From: Actinomycetes bacterium
GTDB lineage: Bacteria > Actinomycetota > Acidimicrobiia > Acidimicrobiales > Microtrichaceae
DNA length: 5,128 nucleotides
Direction: 5' to 3'
Assembly: GCA_023423475.1 (NCBI GenBank)
Contig: JAFAFN010000068.1
Location: 1-5,128, forward strand
The notes beneath the pieces were generated by a model, which worked only from the letters and a program-made list of their open reading frames with translations, was not told the origin of the DNA and did not search any database. Below, piece by piece: positions 1-5,128 of the stretch. Position 1 is the stretch's first letter. Each line of letters begins with the position of its first letter. The translations under genes were made by a program, and so were the position numbers.

Positions 1-1303
1 GCGTCGAGCAGCGGGCTGTTCGCAGCGGGGACCTCGGTCAGGGTCGGACCGCCGTTCGCCGCAGCACACCGAGCCCGGTGGGACCGCCGTTCACGACGTC
101 GGAGCCCGAGCGCAGCCCGCAGGAGTCGGTCGTCTGCTCGTAGTTGTGACCCTCGGTCTGGCCCGAGGTCTGGGCACAGGCGGGTCCGCCGACACCGTCG
201 GCGAGCACCGAGGCGAACGATCGCAGGGTGCCGCCGCCGAGGTCGACGTGCGACCCTCCCGGCGAGGAGTTCGAGCTGAAGGTGACGAAGTCGAGCGCGA
301 GCTCGAAGCCCTCGGTGGCGATGCCGCCACCGGTGTCCGCTGCAGTGTTGCCGGCGACCGTCGAGCTCACGACCTCGAGCGCCGGGTCGTAGGAGAAGAT
401 GCCGCCGCCGCGTCCGCCGGCGGTGTTGCCGGTGATGGACGATCGGGTCACCGAGGTGTCGTAGTAGGCGTAGACGCCGCCGCCGTCACCGCCCGCGGTG
501 TTCGCGGACACCGTGGTGGTGTCGATGGCCAGGCTGTCGGCGTCGACGTAGACCCCACCACCGAGCGAGCCCGCGCCGTCGGCGTGGTTGTCCGTGATGG
601 TGCTGCCCGAGACGATCGAGGGTCCGTCGCCGTCGGGCTGGACGAAGAGCCCACCACCGAACGCGCCGTCGGCGGTCGCGGCGTTGCCCGAGACGACCGA
701 GCTCGTCATGCGCATGTCGCCGAAGACACCGAGGCCGCCGCCGTGGTCGAACGACACGTTGTCGGAGATGGTGGATCCCTCGACGGTGAGGGTGGTGTCG
801 CTGTCGATGAACACGCCGCCGCCGTCGCCGGCCGCGCGGTTGCCCGTGATCGTCGAGCCGACGATGGTCACCGGACCGGCGTTCGACAGCACGGCACCGC
901 CGTCGGTGGCGGCGTCGCCGCCGGTGAGGGTGACGTCCCGGACGGTCAGCAGTCCGTCGCCGGTGTTGCGGAGCACACGAGCGCCGGCGCAGCTCTGGCG
1001 GATCGTCGCGCCGTTGCCGACGATCGTGAGCGGAGCGGACACGGCCAGCTCGCCGCCGGGGCAGCTCAGCACGTACTCCTCACCGGTCGCGAGCACGATC
1101 ACGTCGGCGTCGTCGGAGGTGTTGGCCGACTCGACCGCCGACCGCAGGGAACCGGCGCCGCCGTCCGTGGTGGTGGTCACGGTGATCTCGCCCGCGCCGA
1201 CGGGTGAGGCGGCGACGATCGTCCCGGCCGCCAGGAGCGCCGCGGCGACGACGCACCGGGTGATGGGTGATCTGGCCGCGCGCATCAGAACGGGTTCCCC
1301 CAT
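1..1303 (-). CDS. Secreted right-handed beta-helix (choice-of-anchor Q type) protein, partial and frameshifted
   Basis: Reads leftward from ATG at 1303-1301, preceded 9 nt upstream by a GGAGGA Shine-Dalgarno. Residues 1-37 look like a signal peptide: Arg at 9, 11 and 16, a hydrophobic VVAAALLAAGTIVAA core and a PVGA cleavage region. Next comes a TVTTTTDGGAGSLRSAV segment (41-57), typical of the N-terminus of secreted beta-helix proteins. About seven imperfect repeats follow, of the form STITGN...GDGGGVF, the glycine- and asparagine-rich coils of a parallel beta-helix as in Chlamydia-type polymorphic membrane proteins. The frame reaches TGA at 38-40 after 421 residues. However, the next frame from about position 61 to the edge reads ANGGPTLTEVPAANSPLLDA, the usual choice-of-anchor Q ending, so a base appears to be missing near 61. 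The true end lies outside the window. Such proteins are secreted or surface-attached; the ligand is unknown and no catalytic residues can be named. It overlaps the unstopped sulfatase frame. Confidence 0.8.
60..62 (-). other. Apparent 1-nt deletion (frameshift) in the beta-helix gene
   Basis: On the minus strand the frame reads ...GPTGLGVL and then RRTAVRP followed by a stop at 38-40. Adding one G after the CTG codon at 64-62 would instead give VLAANGGPTLTEVPAANSPLLDA running off the window. NGGPT followed by an N/GSP-aliphatic-D motif is the recognisable end of choice-of-anchor Q proteins, so the restored frame is the credible one. Confidence 0.7.
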
Positions 1304-3182
1304 GCCGGTGTGTCCTCCGATGTTGCCGCTCATCTGCGCGCCGGTGAGCGCGTCGAGCACGGCGACGTAGGCGATGTACTCCTGCCGGGCGAGGTTCGAC
1401 GCGAGCTGCATCGCTCCGGGCAGCGGCTGTTGCATCTGCTGGGGCAGGTACTGGTTGATCAAGAGGTCGGCCAACGCCGTCGAGTCCGGCGTGACGCCGA
1501 GGTTGTCCATCTCGAGGGTGCTCCCCTCGGCGTCGTAGTCGTAGTACTCGATGACCACGGAGTCCGGATCGATGTTCGCCGTCCCGTGCTCCCAGTTGGC
1601 GTAGTAGCCGAGCTTCGCGGTCGGCGTGCGAACACCGAGCAGGTGGCGCTGGGAGTCGTTGAAGTTGAAGAACTCCGGCACGACCTCGTCGGAGGCGAGC
1701 ACCAGGTGGTCTCGACCCGCGGCCCCGGGGTTCACGAGCAACGGCGCCAGATCGAGGCGCTCGGCGTAGATCGTCGCGAGGTCGCCGGTCATCCAGCTGG
1801 ATCCGCCGTACGCGAGGTTCGCCATCAGCGCCAGGAGGTCGACGCTCGCGGTGAGCTGACGTCGAGGGATGTCGGTCTGCGCGGTGAACCGGCCCGTCGG
1901 ATCGCTCACGATGAGCGGCACGTTGAACGCCTCTTCGTAGACGCTGCACGCCTTGTTCGACACGAGGCCGTGGGCGCCCGCGTACTCCCCGTGGTCCGAG
2001 GTCATGATGAAGACGGTGTTGGAGCGAAGGTCCTCGGGCACCGCGGCCACGACCGAGCCGATGTGGCGATCGACCTCGCCCATCACCTGCGTGTAGCTGT
2101 CGAGCGCCGTCGACCAGTAGCTGTAGGGCGCCAGGCCGACGTAGTACGGCGGCGCCTGGCCAGGGGCCGGCTGGGAGCCGTAGAGCTCGAGGCTGAAGTC
2201 GTCCTGGTTCGGGTCGTCGCTCACACCGCCCCACACCAGGCCGGTGAACCCGCGCACGAAGGTCTGGGTGGGCGGCTTGTTCGCCGCGAGCGTGGCGGCC
2301 GACTCCCAGTTGGGCGGCACGGTGGGGTAGCCGTAGGTGTCGGGGCTGTCCTGGGTCGGGACCGAGGTGTACACGGTCGACGGTGTCTGCCCGGCGTCCG
2401 CGAACAGCGCGTCGCAGCGCTCGGCCTCGGTGCCGGCCCAGAAGTACTCCTTGTCGTGGGGGGTTGACGAAGCTCGCCGTCAGGCAGAACGGGCCGTCCG
2501 CGGCACGGCGGCGCTTCAACCAGTCGGTCGCGGTCTTGGCGATCTGCTTGTCGTAGAAGTAGCCGTCGCCGTTGGCGCCGATGACGTCGGGCATCGTGAA
2601 GCCCTGGAACCCGTAGTCCTGGAGGTAGGTGGACGCGCTATCCGCGGTCGGCGAGGCAGGAGCGTCGGACAGGTGCCACTTGCCGACGTAGGGCGTGTCG
2701 TAGCCCGCGTTGCGCAGCACCTTGCCGTAGGTCGGGAACGCCGTGTTCAACGACGGGGCGTTGGGGCCGAGGCCGCCGGCACCCTTGCGTGTCTGGAGGC
2801 ACCAGTTCTGGTGCGGGTAGAGCCCGCTCACGAACGCCGCGCGACCGGGGCTGCACGCGGTGCCCGAGGTGTAGTGGCCCTCGAACTTCACGCCGTGGCG
2901 CCACAACTCGTAGAGGTTCGGCATGAACGCCGCGAGGAACTCGTCGCGGTTCGAGATGCCGGCCGGGAACACCGTCGGCAGTCGCAGCTCGTCGACGACG
3001 ATGAACACGATGTTCGGCTGGCGGTAGTCGGCCTGGCGACCGTTCGTGGACAGCCGTGCGATGGGGGAGGTGAGGGCGTCCACGCGGTCCGCGAACAGCC
3101 CCATGCCGGTCAGGACGCCACCGGCGATCGCCGCACGGCGCATGAAGTCCCGTCGGTGCATCGGCCCCGCTGTGCGGTGCAT
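1304..3182 (-). CDS. Tat-exported formylglycine-dependent sulfatase, broken by a frameshift and lacking its own stop
   Basis: Family S1 (alkaline phosphatase superfamily) sulfatase, expected to hydrolyse sulfate esters outside the cytoplasm. Residues count from ATG 3182; ATG 3161 (MHRRDFM) is an equally good start, and neither has a strong Shine-Dalgarno. A twin-arginine signal, RRDFM (10-14) plus a hydrophobic stretch, covers roughly 10-30. Metal-site residues lie in FIVVDELR (D64, E65). The formylglycine motif is CSPGR (C110, bases 2855-2841). GKWHL follows at 167-171. The first part ends at SFVNP (to 241), where a run of six C shifts the frame. The next frame continues HDKEYFWAGTEAERCD, then SDHGEYAGAHG (SDHG at 1999-1988) and NK..SVYEEAFNVPLIV. 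Both halves are needed for a full active site. Repaired, it has at least 626 residues, within the family range. Its frame has no stop before the beta-helix start; a TGA at 1332-1330 in another frame may be the original end. The substrate cannot be told. The cupin gene lies 74 bp upstream. Confidence 0.85.
1313..1318 (-). promoter_or_regulatory. Shine-Dalgarno GGAGGA of the beta-helix gene
   Basis: GGAGGA on the minus strand sits 9 nt before ATG 1303-1301. It chooses this start over the in-frame ATG at 1285, six codons further in. It also indicates that the beta-helix protein is translated on its own rather than only as the tail of the sulfatase, whose frame runs through the site. Confidence 0.65.
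2458..2463 (-). other. Homopolymer (G6/C6) frameshift inside the sulfatase NPHD motif
   Basis: The minus strand reads TTC GTC AAC and then six C before ACGAC. With five C it would read F-V-N-P-H-D-K-E-Y-F-W in one frame. NPHD after a hydrophobic strand is a standard sulfatase motif, and the sulfatase similarity passes cleanly from one frame to the other here. The sequence therefore carries one extra base at this run. Confidence 0.9.
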
Positions 3183-3217
3183 CGAGCCGGTCGGGCGGTG
3201 CGTGGAACTCGATTAGT

Positions 3218-3263
3218 CGGACCTCCGCCGGTCAGGCGGGCGCGGACCTCCGCCGGTCAGGCG
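3218..3263. repeat. Two tandem copies of a 21-bp direct repeat between the cupin and sulfatase genes
   Basis: The 21-bp unit begins CGGACCTCCGCCGG on the plus strand and occurs without mismatch at 3218-3238 and 3243-3263, period 25. The second copy contains the cupin stop codon (3257-3259), so the unit spans the end of the coding region and most of the 74-bp gap. Each copy carries GACC and GGTC arms 6 nt apart, a short inverted repeat. It may be a recent tandem duplication or a pair of operator-like sites ahead of the sulfatase gene. Confidence 0.85.
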
Positions 3264-3601
3264 CGACCGAAGTCGTCCTCGAGGCGCACGATGTCGTCCT
3301 CGCCGAAGTACGTGCCGTGCTGCACCTCGATGAAGACCAGCGTCTCGGCATCGTCGGTGTTCTCGACGCGGTGCGGCATCTGCAACTCGATGTCGACGGC
3401 GGTGCCTGCCTCGACGGGCACGTCACGGCCGTCGAGCACGACCTTGCCCCGACCGCTGATGAAGAACCAGTGCTCGGCACGCTTCGCATGCTGCTGGTAG
3501 CTCAGCCGACAGCCGGGCAGCACCTCGATGCGCTTCACCTTGTGATCGGACTCGTCGGACAGGACGGTGTAGGTCCCCCAGGGGCGCGTCGCGGTCTCCA
3601 T
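3257..3601 (-). CDS. Small cupin, mannose-6-phosphate isomerase type II (ManC C-terminal domain) like
   Basis: A 114-residue single-domain cupin matching the C-terminal isomerase domain of bifunctional ManC/AlgA proteins, which interconvert mannose 6-phosphate and fructose 6-phosphate with a bound metal. Visible hallmarks are RPWGTYTVL (6-14), KVKRIEVLPG (21-30), the ligand region YQQHAKRAEHW (H38 and E43), SGRGKVVLDG (49-58), MPHRVEN (H77) and the closing GEDDIVRLEDDFGR (100-113), which is nearly diagnostic. There is no nucleotidyltransferase domain, so it is a stand-alone form. The start is taken as ATG 3601 because homologous sequence begins immediately after it; ATGs at 3610 and 3613 would add three or four residues. 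No clear Shine-Dalgarno is seen. It is cytoplasmic, with no signal peptide. It is divergent from the rhodanese-ThiF gene and upstream of the sulfatase on the same strand. Many stand-alone members of this family have not been tested, so the sugar substrate is inferred. Confidence 0.85.
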   Translation of the reverse strand: METATRPWGTYTVLSDESDHKVKRIEVLPGCRLSYQQHAKRAEHWFFISGRGKVVLDGRDVPVEAGTAVDIELQMPHRVENTDDAETLVFIEVQHGTYFGEDDIVRLEDDFGRA

Positions 3602-3662
3602 GGCCCACATCATGGCCGAGGTCGTCGGCCCAGGGGGAGTCCGGGGCGGCGGCTGCGCCGCG

Positions 3663-3691
3663 GGACGGGAACATGCTGCAGGACGGGAACA
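3663..3691. repeat. 11-bp direct repeat GGACGGGAACA in the divergent promoter region
   Basis: GGACGGGAACA occurs at 3663-3673 and again at 3681-3691, 18 bp apart, nearly two helical turns, so both copies would face the same side of the DNA. The pair lies in the roughly 200-bp gap between the divergent cupin and rhodanese-ThiF genes. It could be a two-site operator; the second copy also supplies the possible -35 element of the promoter at 3685-3711. Confidence 0.6.
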
Positions 3692-3711
3692 GTGTGAGCT
3701 GTCGGATAGTT
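3685..3711 (+). promoter_or_regulatory. Candidate ECF-sigma promoter for the rhodanese-ThiF gene
   Basis: GGGAAC (3685-3690), then 18 nt, then GTT (3709-3711). This resembles the GGAA(T/C)-N18-GTT pattern of SigR-type ECF promoters in actinobacteria. The start codon is about 90 nt downstream. An alternative is a housekeeping -10 TAGGGT at 3723-3728 with a weak -35 TGTCGG at 3700-3705, spacer 17. Short matches like these occur by chance in GC-rich DNA, so this is tentative. Confidence 0.3.
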
Positions 3712-3800
3712 GACCACTTCGGTAGGGTTTGCTGGGTCCGTTCGAGGGGCCCGCTCCCGAACCCGCACTCCGACGAGCCCGACATGGTGGGACACACACG

Positions 3801-4976
3801 ATGAGCAACTTCCGAGAACTCCTGAACTCCACGAAGACCGGCATCCGAGAGGTCGACACGGCGACGGCCGAGCAGCAGCGGGCCGACGGTTCGATCCTGC
3901 TCGACGTTCGAGAGGCCGACGAGTTCGAACAAGGCGCGGTCCCGGGTTCGGTGTTCATCCCCCGAGGTCACCTCGAGAGCCAGGTCGAGAGCCGTCTCGC
4001 CGACAAGTCGGCCCCGGTGATCGTCATGTGCGCCGGTGGCGTCCGCTCCGCCTTCGCCGCCAAGACGCTCGGCGAGCTCGGCTACACCGACGTCGTGTCG
4101 ATGGCCGGCGGCTTCAACAAGTGGAAGGACGAGGGCCGCGACTGGAAGCGCCCCAACGTCCTCACCCCGGAGCAGCGCAACCGCTACAGCCGCCACCTGC
4201 TCCTTCCCGAGGTAGGCGAAGAGGGCCAGCAGAAGCTCCTCGGCGCGAAGGTGCTGCTGCTCGGCGCCGGCGGACTCGGCTCACCCGCGGCGCTCTACCT
4301 GGCCGCGGCGGGTGTCGGCACGATCGGCATCGTGGACATGGACGTCGTCGACGAGTCGAACCTGCAGCGCCAGATCCTCCACAACATGGATCGCATCGGC
4401 GACCGGAAGGTCGACTCCGCCAAGAAGACGCTCACGCTGCTCAACCCCGACGTGAACGTGATCACCCACGACGTCCGCCTCGATGCATCGAACATGGAGT
4501 CCGTGATCGGTGACTACGACGTCGTCGTCGACGGCGCCGACAACTTCCCGGTGCGCTACATGCTCAACGACGCCTCGGTGAAGCTCGGCATCCCCGTCGT
4601 GCACGGGTCGATCTTCCGCTTCGAGGGTCAGGTGACCGTCCTCGACCCGAAGACCGGTCCCACCTACCGCGACATGCTGCCCGAGCCGCCGCCGCCGGAG
4701 ATGGCGCCGAGCTGCTCCGAGGCCGGCGTGCTGGGCGTGCTGCCCGGCATCGTGGGCAGCATCCAGGCGGTCGAGACGCTGAAGCTCATCCTCGGTCTGG
4801 GCAACAGCCTCGTGGGCCGCTACCTCACCTTCGACGCCGCCGACATGGAGTTCCGCGAGTTCAAGCTCCGCAAGGACCCGACGAACCAGATCACCTGGGA
4901 GAACCGGGACCAGATCCAGGTCGTCGAGCTCGAGGGCCACTGCCAGCCGGCGCCCCTCCAGGCCCCCGCAGCCTGA
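3801..4976 (+). CDS. Rhodanese-ThiF/MoeB fusion: sulfur-carrier adenylyltransferase/sulfurtransferase (MoeZ-like)
   Basis: A 391-residue cytoplasmic protein that should adenylate the C-terminal glycine of a ubiquitin-like sulfur carrier (MoaD, ThiS or CysO type) and load it with sulfur as a thiocarboxylate. The rhodanese domain (about 15-113) has LLDVREADEF, persulfide-loop Cys77 in CAGGVRS, and MAGGFNKW. The linker RPNVLTPEQRNRYSRHLLLPEVG leads into the E1-like domain (about 121-365). This shows GAGGLGSP (155-162), DMDVVDESNLQRQILH (179-194; N187, R190), DRKVDSAK (K203), DGADN (244-248), GSIFRFEGQVTV and Cys305 in PSCSEAGVLGVLPG, aligning with the catalytic cysteine of MoeB. The usual zinc-binding CXXC pairs are absent: TYRD replaces CYRC, and DPTN is found near the C-terminus. 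The rhodanese domain is N-terminal, whereas actinobacterial MoeZ normally has it C-terminal. The start is ATG 3801, preceded by a weak GGTGGGA 8 nt upstream; an upstream TTG would add residues unlike the family. No carrier protein gene is nearby. Confidence 0.93.
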   Translation: MSNFRELLNSTKTGIREVDTATAEQQRADGSILLDVREADEFEQGAVPGSVFIPRGHLESQVESRLADKSAPVIVMCAGGVRSAFAAKTLGELGYTDVVSMAGGFNKWKDEGRDWKRPNVLTPEQRNRYSRHLLLPEVGEEGQQKLLGAKVLLLGAGGLGSPAALYLAAAGVGTIGIVDMDVVDESNLQRQILHNMDRIGDRKVDSAKKTLTLLNPDVNVITHDVRLDASNMESVIGDYDVVVDGADNFPVRYMLNDASVKLGIPVVHGSIFRFEGQVTVLDPKTGPTYRDMLPEPPPPEMAPSCSEAGVLGVLPGIVGSIQAVETLKLILGLGNSLVGRYLTFDAADMEFREFKLRKDPTNQITWENRDQIQVVELEGHCQPAPLQAPAA

Positions 4977-4996
4977 AAAACCACCCGTCCGGGTCG
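4976..4996 (-). terminator. Possible leftward Rho-independent terminator
   Basis: On the minus strand CC-G-ACCC, loop GGAC, then GGGTGG can form a short bulged stem, followed directly by five T (plus-strand A run 4976-4980, overlapping the rhodanese-ThiF stop codon). The orientation suits a gene arriving from the right edge. The stem is short, so this is modest evidence. Confidence 0.4.
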
Positions 4997-5013
4997 GCGG
5001 CCACGTCGCCGAC
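4993..5013 (+). terminator. GC-rich hairpin downstream of the rhodanese-ThiF gene
   Basis: GTCGGCG (4993-4999) pairs perfectly with CGCCGAC (5007-5013) around a 7-nt loop, 17 bases after the stop codon. There is no T run after it on the plus strand, so termination would be of the U-less kind often proposed for high-GC actinobacteria. It may work with the adjacent leftward structure as a shared terminator between convergent genes. Confidence 0.4.
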
Positions 5014-5096
5014 GACTACGCAGTGGTGGCGCGGCGAACGGTCCCTCGGGCCGGTCGCACCGTGACGCCGGGCGCACCCCCACACGGCTCGCGCCC

Positions 5097-5128
5097 TCAA
5101 ACCTCCGGGGTCAGCAGCCGATACTGAT
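5097..5128 (-). CDS. Possible 3' end of a convergent gene leaving the right edge
   Basis: One minus-strand frame entering from the right edge reads QYRLLTPEV followed by TGA at 5099-5097, a plausible protein C-terminus. The downstream leftward terminator-like structure at 4976-4996 fits a gene ending here. Another frame ends earlier (TGA at 5113-5111) and a third stays open with an arginine-rich, unlikely translation. Only about ten codons are visible, so the family cannot be named. Confidence 0.3.
   Translation of the reverse strand, partial: QYRLLTPEV

Noticed and set aside
400..900. Repeated GCCGCCGCCG-type blocks as a CRISPR or DNA repeat array
   Set aside because: They are degenerate codons of the GDGGGV/GGG coils of the beta-helix protein. 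Spacing and sequence vary as in protein repeats, and there are no identical repeat units.
146..1207. Long open plus-strand frame opposite the beta-helix gene
   Set aside because: Its translation is a low-complexity Arg/Gly/Ala/Val sequence with no motifs, as expected opposite a GC-rich gene. The minus strand gives clear signal-peptide and beta-helix repeats.
2458..2463. Programmed ribosomal frameshifting in the sulfatase
   Set aside because: No stop codon or obvious stimulatory structure accompanies the C run, and sulfatases are not known to use it. A simple indel explains the data better.
1310..3500. Long plus-strand open frames opposite the sulfatase and cupin genes
   Set aside because: They are Arg/Val/His-rich without recognisable domains, and the minus strand encodes all the sulfatase and cupin motifs.
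3729..3800. Upstream TTG start for the rhodanese-ThiF protein
   Set aside because: The 24 added residues (MLGPFEGPAPEP...) resemble no rhodanese N-terminus, and the TTG overlaps the promoter-like region. ATG 3801 has a weak but correctly placed Shine-Dalgarno.
3602..3958. N-terminal extension of the cupin frame to an upstream start at 3958
   Set aside because: The extra residues are Ser/Pro/Arg-rich, overlap the start of the rhodanese-ThiF gene on the other strand and lie outside the cupin family's normal N-terminus.
4820..5100. Minus-strand open frames over the end of the rhodanese-ThiF gene and the intergenic stretch
   Set aside because: They are Arg/Pro-rich, overlap a certain gene antisense, and have no motifs or ribosome binding site.

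Overview
High-GC DNA with strong G/C bias at third codon positions. The Tat-type export signal, the zinc-free MoeZ-like protein and the overall composition suggest an actinobacterium (Actinomycetota, perhaps an Acidimicrobiia-like lineage). The lineage is inferred from style only; no marker gene is present.

Layout. Three genes run leftward on the minus strand: a small cupin of the mannose-6-phosphate isomerase type II kind (3257-3601), a Tat-exported formylglycine-type sulfatase (about 1304-3182), and a secreted right-handed beta-helix protein of the choice-of-anchor Q kind (1303 to beyond the left edge). One gene runs rightward: a rhodanese-ThiF/MoeB fusion (3801-4976), divergent from the cupin across a roughly 200-bp promoter region. 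The last 150 bases hold hairpins and probably the 3' end of a convergent minus-strand gene leaving the right edge.

Condition of the genes. The cupin and the rhodanese-ThiF gene are intact. The sulfatase and beta-helix genes are not, as the sequence stands. The sulfatase changes frame at a run of six G (2458-2463), exactly inside its NPHD motif. Its reading frame then has no stop and runs straight into the beta-helix gene, which has its own Shine-Dalgarno, start codon and signal peptide. The beta-helix frame breaks again at about position 61, just before a recognisable NGGPT-type C-terminal motif. Either these are sequencing or assembly indels, or the pair is decaying.

How the genes may work together. 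The sulfatase and beta-helix protein look like a secreted pair acting on or at sulfated extracellular polymers (inference). The cupin could handle mannose phosphate or simply be a neighbour. The rhodanese-ThiF protein would activate and sulfurate ubiquitin-like sulfur carriers for molybdopterin, thiamin or cysteine synthesis; its upstream region contains a possible ECF-sigma promoter. I found no clearly new system here. The most useful observations are the three reading-frame defects, the inverted domain order of the MoeZ-like protein and the repeats in the two regulatory gaps.
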